From Legionellales bacterium (GTDB lineage: Bacteria; Pseudomonadota; Gammaproteobacteria; UBA1113), in assembly GCA_002709565.1 (NCBI GenBank), contig PAPY01000031.1, positions 126,071 to 190,070 on the forward strand: DNA of 64,000 nucleotides. Reading direction: 5' to 3'. Each line of letters begins with the position of its first letter. The stretch's first letter is position 1. Under the pieces are notes generated by a model that was not told the origin of the DNA, made no database searches, and was given only the letters and a program-made list of their open reading frames with translations. Of the stretch, positions 48,000 to 55,606 are shown in pieces. Both the position numbers and the translations under genes were made by a program.

Positions 48000-48210
48000 A
48001 TACACCTTATTCACAGGCCTTGTTAAGTTCTCCACAGAGACTCCAATCGATTGATAGTTTTGTTGGTTATACGGGGGTAACTCCAGGGCTAATTAAGGAG
48101 ATTTTGTGGAAAAAAATCAAAAAAAATGAAAAAAAATCGTAATTCGCAGGAAAAACACATTTTATCCACAGAATAAACCCAAGTTTTTCCCTTGTTGGGG
48201 ATAACGCAGA
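48000..48210. other. Cluster of DnaA-box-like sites with AT-rich segment
   Basis: The 378-base gap before 48314 holds no convincing gene. Four DnaA-like 9-mers occur: TTATTCACA (48007-48015), TTCTCCACA (48028-48036, one change), TTATCCACA (48162-48170, exact) and TGGGGATAA (48196-48204, inverse of TTATCCCCA, one change). Between the second and third, 48105-48140 is a run of A-tracts. This is the layout of an origin or of another DnaA-controlled site. Confidence 0.4.
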
Positions 48211-48313
48211 AGGATATTGTTTAAAACATGGAGACACGGAATTTCTCGCAAGGGAAAGACCAAATCAAACAGCCAACGGATAAGGTGTTTGGTAACCAAG
48301 GGAAGAAAGGACA

Positions 48314-49189
48314 ATGAGACTTGCTAGGAAATACAAATCAATTCAGAGGACAGCAACGGAAAGCGCCGTACTCGCGGATTTCCCAGCAACTCTTGCCAAC
48401 AACAGGGAATTATATCTTACTGACGTTTGTCGTCAATTAGCTGACGAATACCTCGCGGGCCCACAACAGCAACTGCTAGGCCAATACCTGAATGTTAAGC
48501 AGTCCAGCACTAAATCGATAGTCGATATTCTGCTGGCGCCTTGCCAAACCAAACAGCAAGCAGAGGTCGTTAAAGTGCTGAGTTACTTTTTACAAGGTGA
48601 GCTCGATTCGATTAGTACAGCCCGTTTGCTCTGCAAACTCTGCCGTGAACAACAACCATTTTCTTGGAAAGTATGGCGACTTGGTGATAAAAGTCGTGCA
48701 AAAAAACTGGCGCAATTTGTGAATAACTTCAAAGCCCAGTGCGTAAAAGATATTATCGAAAATTTTGATTCAAACGATTTTGCCAGCAGTTTCGGCTCAA
48801 CGCCGGAAACTGCTTCCCAAGAACTATCGCCTGCACGGCAAAGCCGTGCGGACGGCGACCAAAGGGGGAAAATCGCAGTTTCCCCCTTTGGAAACCCCCA
48901 TCGCGATAAGTTCAGCGAGGACCGCTGTGATTTTGTAGAAATGGATATGGCTTTCTCGGCACGGAGCCAACAACAAGCAACGGATGTTTGCGATAAGGAA
49001 GCCTTATCCTTTTTCTACAATACAACCGATTTCGTTGTCCCCAAAGATGTGACTCAGGAAGAGCCTTCTTTGGGGACAACAACTGCCTTCTCTGGCGACA
49101 GCCAGCTTGCGACGCACAGCACGGATGCTGAGGTGGCAGCTGGCAACAATCCCCGCTCTCACTATTCGTTGTCTCTCAGCGATGAATAG
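48314..49189 (+). CDS. Unknown protein whose C-terminal half is built from mobile palindromic repeats
   Basis: No family is recognised. The 291-residue frame has AAAGGAC directly before the ATG and ends at a strong terminator. Residues 1-155 look like a genuine helical domain (TDVCRQLADEYLAGPQQQ, VVKVLSYFLQGELDSIST, LCKLCREQQPFSWKVWRLG). Residues 158-205 are encoded by a complete inverted copy of the 143-bp structured element. Further on, a 14-bp perfect dyad (49034-49047 with 49067-49080) and a GCCAGCT/AGCTGGC dyad follow. The frame stays open through all of these, so they became coding sequence. The C-terminal part is probably disordered. The DnaA-box cluster upstream may control the gene. 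Confidence 0.7.
   Translation: MRLARKYKSIQRTATESAVLADFPATLANNRELYLTDVCRQLADEYLAGPQQQLLGQYLNVKQSSTKSIVDILLAPCQTKQQAEVVKVLSYFLQGELDSISTARLLCKLCREQQPFSWKVWRLGDKSRAKKLAQFVNNFKAQCVKDIIENFDSNDFASSFGSTPETASQELSPARQSRADGDQRGKIAVSPFGNPHRDKFSEDRCDFVEMDMAFSARSQQQATDVCDKEALSFFYNTTDFVVPKDVTQEEPSLGTTTAFSGDSQLATHSTDAEVAAGNNPRSHYSLSLSDE
48785..48927. repeat. Dispersed 143-bp structured element, copy 2 (inverted, inside a CDS)
   Basis: Reverse complement of this interval aligns end to end with 12673-12815. Stem arms vary together: GTGCAGC/GCTGCAC there is GCACGGC/GCCGTGC here (three compensated pairs), and AGCAGC/GCTGCT there is AGCAGT/ACTGCT here. The copy covers codons 158-205 of the surrounding gene without introducing a stop or frameshift. 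Confidence 0.85.
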
Positions 49190-49235
49190 CTCGAAAGGGG
49201 GGTAATCATTGCTTAACGCAATGGTGATGTCAATG

Positions 49236-49276
49236 CTTGCCCTGCAGGAAAAATTTTTCTGCAGGGCTTTTTTTTG
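49236..49276 (+). terminator. Intrinsic terminator
   Basis: GCCCTGCAG (49239-49247), loop GAAAAATTTTT, CTGCAGGGC (49259-49267), then eight T. It ends transcription of the 48314 gene. Confidence 0.9.
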
Positions 49277-49292
49277 CGTGTTATTTTTTTGA

Positions 49293-49367
49293 TATGAACC
49301 ATTTTTATGGTTCGGAACCAAAAAATTGGTTCGGAACCAAATTTCTGTGATGAATGGTTCATATGGT
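49293..49367. promoter_or_regulatory. Array of alternating GAACCA/TGGTTC half-sites
   Basis: Six half-sites alternate in orientation: GAACCA (49296), TGGTTC (49308), GAACCA (49315), TGGTTC (49327), GAACCA (49334) and TGGTTC (49355). They form overlapping dyads of different spacing. This looks like a multi-site operator placed upstream of the small gene at 49449. Confidence 0.55.
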
Positions 49368-49448
49368 GAGTTCATCATATTGATGGTTGTTGTGCTTGGG
49401 TAAATCACCTAAAATTGCCGCCATAGCTATCAACATAAGGAACTTATT

Positions 49449-49709
49449 GTGTACGGGCGTTCATTTTTTTCACGATTACCAAAAAACTCAGCAAATATTT
49501 CTCGATTAAGGCAGCGGGGGTTTTGCCAAGATACTTGTTCTACTCGCCAGCAAAGTATTTGGCCTGATCTTGTTAGTCTTGGGGCTGTATCCTGCTCGAT
49601 GGTATTTTGGGGGCTTGTATTGATGAACCCAAATCCTAATGAGATTCAGGCTACTGAAGCAAACGAAAAAAACAGAGCCTTGAATATACCAAAGCGCTTG
49701 CGGGGGTAG
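49449..49709 (+). CDS. Possible small membrane protein
   Basis: No family is recognised. The GTG at 49449 has AAGGA 7 bases upstream, and a promoter candidate (TTGTTG, 17-base spacer, TAAAAT) lies before it, just after the half-site array. The 86-residue product has a basic N-terminus, one hydrophobic segment (LVSLGAVSCSMVFWGLVLM) and a polar, charged tail. The ordered upstream signals favour expression. However, no homologue is known and the frame is short, so it could be spurious. Confidence 0.35.
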   Translation: MYGRSFFSRLPKNSANISRLRQRGFCQDTCSTRQQSIWPDLVSLGAVSCSMVFWGLVLMNPNPNEIQATEANEKNRALNIPKRLRG

Positions 49710-49734
49710 GGTAGTTAAAGGTGGCCTGCTGAGT

Positions 49735-50014
49735 GAGTGTTATTTGAGGGTGGACTGCCGCCCGACTTGTCGAGCCGGAGCTCAAAGAGCGTAGGCTGAA
49801 GCCTTGGCCCGTCTACGTGCTAAAGCACTTCGACGCGGCACTTTCCTTTACCAAAGCTTTGCTTTGGTAAAGGAAAGTGGTGGCTATGGGTGGACTTGAA
49901 CCAGCGGCCTACGCTGAAGCTTCGGCCCGCCGAGTGAGAATCATTAAGGGTGGCTTGCCACACGACTTGTCGAGCCGGAGCTCAAAGAGCGTAGGCTGAA
50001 GCCTTGGCGTAGTG
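49735..50014. repeat. Two-unit 200-bp repeat array including a copy of the tRNA-Met 3' end
   Basis: A 46-base sequence at 49763-49808 recurs exactly at 49963-50008 (period 200). Each copy is followed by the last 26 bases of tRNA-Met including CCA: a fragment at 49878-49903, and the real tRNA from 50015. The first unit has an additional insert with a perfect 19-bp hairpin of 3-base loop (49839-49857 with 49861-49879). The GAAGCCTTGGC core links it to the repeats after mutM. No gene is present. Confidence 0.85.
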
Positions 50015-50091
50015 TGGTGGCTATGGGTGGACTTGAACCACCGACATCAGCATTATGAATGCTGCGCTCTAACCGACTGAGCTACATAGCC
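50015..50091 (-). tRNA. tRNA-Met (CAU), elongator
   Basis: The 77-base minus-strand sequence folds into a complete cloverleaf: acceptor GGCTATG/CATAGCC, D-arm GCTC...GAGC, anticodon stem CAGCA/TGCTG with loop TTCATAA, T-arm GGTGG/CCACC and encoded CCA. The body resembles E. coli metT (GGCTACGTAGCTCAGT) rather than initiator or Ile2 tRNA. Its 3' end has been duplicated 137 bases downstream. Confidence 0.95.
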
Positions 50092-50102
50092 ACGAGGTGG
50101 GC

Positions 50103-50131
50103 ATTCTGACGATTTGCCCGATTCTTGTCAA
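50103..50131 (-). promoter_or_regulatory. Promoter of tRNA-Met
   Basis: On the minus strand TTGACA (50131-50126), a 17-base spacer and CAGAAT (50108-50103), about 12 bases before the tRNA 5' end. Confidence 0.65.
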
Positions 50132-50147
50132 GGCCTTTTTGAGGGGT

Positions 50148-51239
50148 CTAGACGTTGAAAAGAAAGTGCATGATATCGCCATCTTTGGGGATATAGTCTT
50201 TACCTTCCGAACGTAATTTTCCGGCTTCTTTGGCGCCTTTTTCGCCGTTGCAGGCAATAAAATCATCATAACCAATGACTTCGGCGCGGATAAAGCCTTT
50301 CTCAAAATCTGTATGAATACGTGCCGCTGCTTGGGGGGCGGTGGAGCCTGCTTTGACGGTCCATGCCCGGACTTCTTTGACGCCGGCGGTGAAATAGGTT
50401 TGTAGCCCCAAGAGCTCATAACCAGCACGGATCACACGGTTAAGGCCAGGTTCTTCAAGGCCCATTTCGGCTAAGAATTCTGCTTTATCGTCTTCATCCA
50501 ACTCAACGATTTCGGACTCAATAGCGGCACATACCGGCACAACTGCCGCGCCTTCTTTAGCCGCATGGTCTCTGACTTGGTCGAGATAGGGATTATTGTC
50601 AAACCCATCTTCGCTGACATTGGCGATATAGAGGATGGGTTTTACGGTTAATAAGTGTAAATGCTTGAGAAGAGGCTTTTCTTCTTTGCTTATCTCAAGG
50701 GTGCGCACGGGATTGCCGGCATCAAGGTGGGTTTTTACCCGTTCTAACAAGGCTTTTTCGGCCAGAGCAACTTTGTCACCGCTCTTGCTGTTCTTGCTGG
50801 CTTTGTCGAATGCTTTGCTAACGGATTCTAGATCCGCCAGTGCAAGTTCTGTATTGATAGTCTCGATATCATTGACCGGATCTACCCGACCCGCAACATG
50901 CACTACATTGTCATCATCAAAACAGCGAACGACTTTGGCAATAGCATCGGTTTCGCGGATATGAGCAAGGAATTTATTGCCTAAGCCTTCACCTTGAGCG
51001 GCACCCGCTACGAGACCCGCGATATCCACAAACTCCATGGTTGTGGGGATCACTTGTTTTGGATTCACGATAGCGGCGATTTGGTCTAGCCGTGGGTCAG
51101 GCATTGGTACGATACCCACATTAGGCTCGATGGTACAAAACGGATAATTTGCCGCTTCAATACCGGCTTTGGTTAGTGCATTGAATAGAGTCGATTTACC
51201 CACATTAGGTAGGCCGACAATACCGCATTTGAATCCCAT
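50148..51239 (-). CDS. ychF: Redox-regulated ATPase YchF
   Basis: YchF (OLA1 family) is a ribosome-linked P-loop protein that prefers ATP to GTP. G1 motif GLPNVGKST lies at residues 9-17, followed by [12 protein letters not shown] and the Walker B region [19 protein letters not shown]. The C-terminal TGS domain includes [14 protein letters not shown]-like [30 protein letters not shown]. Length 363 is normal. It follows pth by nine bases in the conserved rplY-pth-ychF order. Confidence 0.97.
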   Translation of the reverse strand: MGFKCGIVGLPNVGKSTLFNALTKAGIEAANYPFCTIEPNVGIVPMPDPRLDQIAAIVNPKQVIPTTMEFVDIAGLVAGAAQGEGLGNKFLAHIRETDAIAKVVRCFDDDNVVHVAGRVDPVNDIETINTELALADLESVSKAFDKASKNSKSGDKVALAEKALLERVKTHLDAGNPVRTLEISKEEKPLLKHLHLLTVKPILYIANVSEDGFDNNPYLDQVRDHAAKEGAAVVPVCAAIESEIVELDEDDKAEFLAEMGLEEPGLNRVIRAGYELLGLQTYFTAGVKEVRAWTVKAGSTAPQAAARIHTDFEKGFIRAEVIGYDDFIACNGEKGAKEAGKLRSEGKDYIPKDGDIMHFLFNV

Positions 51240-51248
51240 AATTGTTTC

Positions 51249-51836
51249 CTATGATGTTTTTGACGTATGCATGTTTTTCATGGCTTTGGCAATATCGCCC
51301 TGCAATAATAGGGGCGTCACGCGCAAAGCCTCGGTAATGCTCGTGTCAATACTATCTCTATCACTGCGGCTAGGCGTACCAAGCACATAGCCTAAGACTT
51401 TATCGCTGTGGCCAGGATGGCCGATACCAATACGCAGACGATGAAATTGTTTACTGCCAAGATGATTGATGATATCCCGCAGACCATTATGGCCACCGTG
51501 ACCGCCGCCGAGTTTTAGTTTGCCGCTATTGGTGGGCAAGTCTAATTCATCGTGGGCGACGAGAATTTCTTCCGGTGCAATTTTGTAGTATTGCGCAACC
51601 GCACCAACAGCTTGACCACTGTGGTTCATAAAGGTGGTTGGAATTAATAAACGACACTCATGGCCATCAACCCGGGCTGTACCGAATAAACCTTGGAATT
51701 TGCTTTCAAGTCGTAGGGTTTCGCCGCAATCATCTGCTAAGGCTTCAACAAACCAAGCGCCGGCATTATGACGGGTTTTTTCGTATTGTGGGCCTGGATT
51801 ACCCAGACCCACGATGAGTTTGATGGACGTTGCCAC
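51249..51836 (-). CDS. pth: Peptidyl-tRNA hydrolase
   Basis: Pth frees tRNA from prematurely released peptidyl-tRNA. The catalytic His23 lies in YEKTRHNAGAWFVEALA. FMNHSGQAVGAVAQYY, VAHDELDLP and LGGGHGGHNGLRDI form the rest of the active site. Length 195 is usual. It lies three bases downstream of rplY and is likely co-transcribed with rplY and ychF. Confidence 0.97.
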   Translation of the reverse strand: MATSIKLIVGLGNPGPQYEKTRHNAGAWFVEALADDCGETLRLESKFQGLFGTARVDGHECRLLIPTTFMNHSGQAVGAVAQYYKIAPEEILVAHDELDLPTNSGKLKLGGGHGGHNGLRDIINHLGSKQFHRLRIGIGHPGHSDKVLGYVLGTPSRSDRDSIDTSITEALRVTPLLLQGDIAKAMKNMHTSKTS

Positions 51837-51839
51837 AGC

Positions 51840-52565
51840 TTACTCTTTAGCTTCGCCTTCTTCTTCAGGTTTCGCTTCAGCATCGCCTTCAGCTTTTGCT
51901 TCAGTTTCACCCTCAGCGCCAGCTTCAGCACCTTCTTCACCTTCAGCGGCTTCTTCGGTCACTTCTTCTTCGATGACTTCCTCTTTTGGAATGTGGGCAG
52001 AAATCACCGGCTGGTCATTTTCATTGTCAGCGCCTAGAGTCATGAGTTCAACGCCTTTAGGGACTTTGATGTCAGACAGGTGCAGTACTTGATCCATTTC
52101 CATCGCGCTTACGTCGACTTCGATGTATTCAGGTAAATCTTTTGGCAAACACGCCACTTCAACGTCTTTGATCATGTGAGAGAACACACCGCCTTCTTTA
52201 ACCGCTGGAGCGTTTTCTTCACCAATAAAGTGTAAAGGCACATGCATGTGGAGCTTTTCAGTGGCTGTGACGCGCTGGAAGTCCATGTGCGTTACTTTCG
52301 GCTTAAAAGGATGGCGTTGGATATCTTTCAATACCGCTTGCTCAGCCTTACCATCTACATTGATGGTCAGAATATGGGAATAAAACGCTTCATGTTTGAG
52401 GGCTTTGAGCACTTCGTTATGGTTCAATACCAGGCTAATAGCGTCTTTTTTCGCACCATAGATGATGGCAGGAATTTTATCTTCACACCGACGTAGGCGG
52501 CGGCTCGCACCCCTCCCAGTCTCTTGCCGGCTAACGGCATTTAATTCAAAAATAGCTTCAGACAT
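51840..52565 (-). CDS. rplY: 50S ribosomal protein L25 (Ctc form)
   Basis: L25 binds 5S rRNA. This is the long, two-domain Ctc form, 241 residues. The N-terminal domain starts FELNAVSRQETGRGASRRLRR, with KIPAIIYG. The beta domain contains HMDFQRVTATEKLHMHVPLHFIGEENAPAVKEGGV and PKDLPEYIEVDVS. The tail of about 45 residues is almost only Glu, Ala and Gly. ATG 52565 follows GGAG; the frame continues to a TTG at 52577. A long form with a Glu/Ala tail is common in Pseudomonas and Legionella. Confidence 0.96.
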   Translation of the reverse strand: MSEAIFELNAVSRQETGRGASRRLRRCEDKIPAIIYGAKKDAISLVLNHNEVLKALKHEAFYSHILTINVDGKAEQAVLKDIQRHPFKPKVTHMDFQRVTATEKLHMHVPLHFIGEENAPAVKEGGVFSHMIKDVEVACLPKDLPEYIEVDVSAMEMDQVLHLSDIKVPKGVELMTLGADNENDQPVISAHIPKEEVIEEEVTEEAAEGEEGAEAGAEGETEAKAEGDAEAKPEEEGEAKE

Positions 52566-52807
52566 TTTTGTCTCCAATTATCAATAAGTTACAGTACTAT
52601 CGCGCCCAAAACTCGCGACCAAGTTCTGAGCAGCGAGGCATTATAGCAGTGAGTTATGGGGGTGTCTAATTATTAATTTTCATAAGTTGCAACTATATTT
52701 GTATCGTGCTTGAAAACTACCAGGCGCGCAGAGCTCAATAGCCATTCGCGCAGCATTGATGATAGGCTACACTTATACAGTAGATATAATGCCTAGGATG
52801 ACTATAC

Positions 52808-53656
52808 ATGGATAACCCCTTCGAACCTATCAACCACGTGAAAGATTGCCGGTACGGCAAAATGCTCTATAACATCCACGATATGTATATTGGAAAAGCA
52901 CTGGATCTCTATGGTGAATATTGCCAGTTTGAGATTGATATTTTTGAGCACTTAGTCAAGCCCGGTGATGTGGCACTGGATTTAGGGGCAAATATGGGCA
53001 GTCACACGGTCTATTATGCGCAAAAAGTCGGTCCTAAAGGCGCGGTTATTGCGGTTGAGCCACAACGAATTATTTACCAAATTCTCTGTGCTAATGTGGC
53101 GCTCAATAGTTTGTTGAATGTTCACTGTTTGCATTATGCTGTGGGTGATGCAGCCGGCGATATTATTATTCCGCCTATCGATTACAGTAAGGATAATAAT
53201 TTCGGCGCAATTGGTTTAGGCAGTTTTACTCAAGGTGAGCGCGTCAGTGTGATGCTGCTGGATAATCTACAAGTGCCACGCTGTGATTTAATCAAGATTG
53301 ACGTCGAAGGCATGGAAACTGCTGTGCTCAGAGGGGCGACTAAAATGATTCAGCAACACAATCCGGTGTTATTTGTAGAGAATGACCGTCAAGAGCATTC
53401 AAGAGAATTATTAGAAACCTTATTCGGTTTTGGTTACCAACTCTACTGGGCCTGCACGCCGTACTTCAATCCCAATAATTATTTTAATAACAACGAAAAT
53501 ATTTACGGCCGCAGTATGTCGGTAAATATGTTATGTTTGCCTGAAGGTTATGGGCGACAGCCGAATTTACCACCGATCACCTCATCGGATGTAAATATTA
53601 TCGAATTACTATCTAGCGGTAAGTTAGCGCCGTTTGATCCGAATAATATCTTCTAA
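52808..53656 (+). CDS. FkbM-family methyltransferase
   Basis: A SAM-dependent methyltransferase. The SAM-binding motif ALDLGANMGSHTVYYA lies at residues 56-71, with the acidic end of beta-2 in VIAVEPQ. CDLIKIDVEGMETAVLRGA is the FkbM signature. The 282-residue product likely O-methylates a sugar or lipid-linked glycan, but the substrate is unknown. It is the only plus-strand gene in the rplY-prs block and appears inserted between rplY and prs, which are adjacent in Pseudomonas. The long inverted repeat downstream (53658-53716) fits an inserted unit. Confidence 0.9.
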   Translation: MDNPFEPINHVKDCRYGKMLYNIHDMYIGKALDLYGEYCQFEIDIFEHLVKPGDVALDLGANMGSHTVYYAQKVGPKGAVIAVEPQRIIYQILCANVALNSLLNVHCLHYAVGDAAGDIIIPPIDYSKDNNFGAIGLGSFTQGERVSVMLLDNLQVPRCDLIKIDVEGMETAVLRGATKMIQQHNPVLFVENDRQEHSRELLETLFGFGYQLYWACTPYFNPNNYFNNNENIYGRSMSVNMLCLPEGYGRQPNLPPITSSDVNIIELLSSGKLAPFDPNNIF

Positions 53657-53657
53657 C

Positions 53658-53716
53658 CGACATTCCGCACCAGTCTCTTTTTGCAGCAAAAATAGCTCTG
53701 GTGCGAAATGCCGGTT
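53658..53716. repeat. Inverted repeat between fkbM-type gene and prs
   Basis: AACCGACATTCCGCACCAG and CTGGTGCGAAATGCCGGTT pair with few mismatches around a 21-base loop containing CTTTTTGCAGCAAAAATAG, itself a small dyad (TTTTTGC/GCAAAAA). It may end both convergent transcripts. Confidence 0.6.
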
Positions 53717-53728
53717 CTAAGCTTAAGT

Positions 53729-54673
53729 CTAAACAAACATCGAACTAATGGATTCTGACTCACTCACACGATGAATAGCTTCGGCAAGCATATTGCTGAG
53801 CTTGAGTTGACGGACTTTTTTGCAAGCCCCAAACTCGGGGCTTAACGGAATCGTGTCAGTGACAACCAGTTCATCCAGGTCTGAGTTGGTAATATTCTCT
53901 AGGGCTTTACCGGATAGCACCGGATGCGTACAGTAAGCAATGACTTTCGCTGCGCCTTTTGCTTTGAGGGCAGCAGCAGCAGAACATAAGGTGCCAGCAG
54001 TATCAATTATGTCATCCACCAAAATACAATCACGGCCTTCGACATTACCGATGATATTCATGACTTCGGATTGATTGGGTTCAGGGCGACGTTTATCGAT
54101 GATGGCTAAGTCGGTATCCCCTAAGCGTTTTGCCAGAGCCCGGGCGCGAACAACACCGCCAACATCAGGTGAGACGACCACAACTTTGCCGTGGTTGTGC
54201 TGTAAAATGTCATCGAGAATAATTGGTGTACTGTATACGTTATCTACTGGCATGTAGAAGAACCCCTGGATCTGATCCGCGTGCAGATCAACCGTTAGTA
54301 CACGATTGATGCCCACTGAGGCCATCATATCAGCGATGACTTTGGCTGTTATAGGTACTCGGGCTGAGCGTACTCGTCGGTCTTGACGGGCATAGCCAAA
54401 ATAAGGGACAACCGCCGTGATGCGGGCAGTGGATGCCCGTCGTAGTGCGTCTGCCATGATGATCAATTCCATTAAGTTATCATTGGAGGGTGAACAGGTT
54501 GACTGAAGAATGAATGCGTCCTTGCCACGGACATTTTCTTTGATCTCTACTGCAATTTCGCCATCACTAAAGCGCCCGACGTGGGCTTTACCCATGGGGA
54601 TCTTTAAATGTTCAGCAATTTCTTCGGCGAGTACAGGATTAGCGTTACCGCTGAAAAGGACTAATTTAGTCAC
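53729..54673 (-). CDS. prs: Ribose-phosphate pyrophosphokinase
   Basis: Prs makes PRPP from ribose 5-phosphate and ATP, feeding nucleotide, histidine and tryptophan synthesis. The start [21 protein letters not shown], the catalytic flexible loop [23 protein letters not shown] and the PRPP loop [15 protein letters not shown] are intact. The 314-residue length matches E. coli Prs (315). It is the first protein gene downstream of tRNA-Gln on the minus strand. Confidence 0.97.
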   Translation of the reverse strand: MTKLVLFSGNANPVLAEEIAEHLKIPMGKAHVGRFSDGEIAVEIKENVRGKDAFILQSTCSPSNDNLMELIIMADALRRASTARITAVVPYFGYARQDRRVRSARVPITAKVIADMMASVGINRVLTVDLHADQIQGFFYMPVDNVYSTPIILDDILQHNHGKVVVVSPDVGGVVRARALAKRLGDTDLAIIDKRRPEPNQSEVMNIIGNVEGRDCILVDDIIDTAGTLCSAAAALKAKGAAKVIAYCTHPVLSGKALENITNSDLDELVVTDTIPLSPEFGACKKVRQLKLSNMLAEAIHRVSESESISSMFV

Positions 54674-54745
54674 GAATACTATTCCTCAGATCAGTTGATA
54701 TTGTGTTGATTTGCCATCATAACAGGTCTTGCAGAGAAGGAGAAA

Positions 54746-54820
54746 TGGCTGGGGTGCCAGGATTCGAACCTGGGAATGCAGAGATCAAACCCCTGTGCCT
54801 TACCGCTTGGCGACACCCCA
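54746..54820 (-). tRNA. tRNA-Gln (UUG)
   Basis: The 75-base minus-strand sequence begins TGGGGTGTCGCCAAGCGGTA, very like E. coli glnU. Acceptor TGGGGTG/CACCCCA, anticodon stem CAGGG/CTCTG with loop GTTTGAT (anticodon TTG), T-arm CCAGG/CCTGG and encoded GCCA are present. The first loop base is G rather than the usual pyrimidine. It lies between lolB and prs, the same place as in Pseudomonas. Confidence 0.95.
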
Positions 54821-54882
54821 ATAGTGTTTCGATTGGTGCGAAAGATAAACATGATGTTCCATCTTGAACCAAAAACGGGCCT

Positions 54883-54911
54883 ATTGTCCCGATCCAAGAC
54901 CTGACTGTCAA
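54883..54911 (-). promoter_or_regulatory. Promoter of tRNA-Gln
   Basis: On the minus strand TTGACA (54911-54906), a 17-base spacer and GACAAT (54888-54883), about 60 bases before the tRNA 5' end. It probably also serves prs by read-through. Confidence 0.6.
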
Positions 54912-54940
54912 GAGCCAAATGGGTTTTTTCTGCGTTCTTG

Positions 54941-55606
54941 CTAAACCTGCCAGGTATTAATGGCTAGTTTTACCTTTAGTGGCCCTTGGCTGAGGAAAAT
55001 TTTGTCCGGTAAATCCACATTGCCTACCTTGGTATAGTGACGGTAATCGATGTGCCAGCCTTGTTGTTGGAGCTGACTGAGTCGTTGTTGACCATCCAGG
55101 GATTTGTCATAGCCAACACCGGGTTTAGGGATCCCGCGCACCCAATAGAAAAGACTCTCAATGGGCACTTGCCAGCCAGTCTGTTGTTGTAACAGCTGGG
55201 ATGCGGTGGCGGCATTAAAGCGTTGTTGATTGGCATTGAGGAGGCTGACTCCCTTCGGTGAGCCAGTGATAATATTATTACCAACACCTAATGGGCCAAA
55301 TATTCGGATAGTGTAATTGTTTGCCTGTTGTCGCCAATTGATAGAAGCGCTGCGGGCTTGCTGGCCATCATTGACCGCCATGGCGCCAGCCAAGTGCCAG
55401 CGGGTGATGTTGCTGAGTTGCTGTTGGCGCGCGGCCCAGCTGGTGGGCTGTTGTTGTATGGCAGCGCGTTGTTGAGGCGTCGCTTCAGGGGCATGGGTTG
55501 TAGAGCAGGCGCCGAGGATTATAGTGAATAGGGCGAGGCTAGTTAGTTTTAAGGCGCTCGATAGTCTCTTGTAAGATGGGATTTGCGGGGTGCTGTTCCA
55601 GTGCAT
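54941..55606 (-). CDS. lolB: Outer-membrane lipoprotein LolB
   Basis: LolB receives lipoproteins from LolA and inserts them in the outer membrane. From ATG 55606 the product has 221 residues, with an N-terminal extension before the signal segment and lipobox LGAC (lipidated Cys34). The mature part has IRIFGPLGVGNNIITGSPKGVSLL and the VPIESLFYWVRGIPKPG segment typical of LolB. The start lies 68 bases inside the TPR gene; no later start codon is available before the lipobox, so the overlap is real. The normal neighbour ispE is absent. Confidence 0.9.
   Translation of the reverse strand: MHWNSTPQIPSYKRLSSALKLTSLALFTIILGACSTTHAPEATPQQRAAIQQQPTSWAARQQQLSNITRWHLAGAMAVNDGQQARSASINWRQQANNYTIRIFGPLGVGNNIITGSPKGVSLLNANQQRFNAATASQLLQQQTGWQVPIESLFYWVRGIPKPGVGYDKSLDGQQRLSQLQQQGWHIDYRHYTKVGNVDLPDKIFLSQGPLKVKLAINTWQV

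Noticed and set aside
47948-48142. 64-codon frame before the 48314 gene
   Set aside because: No ribosome binding site, ends in a lysine run made by A-tracts, and overlaps the DnaA-box cluster.
50015-50091. tRNA-Ile2 (CAU, lysidine-modified)
   Set aside because: The acceptor stem and body match elongator tRNA-Met (GGCTAYGTAGCTC) rather than the Ile2 type.
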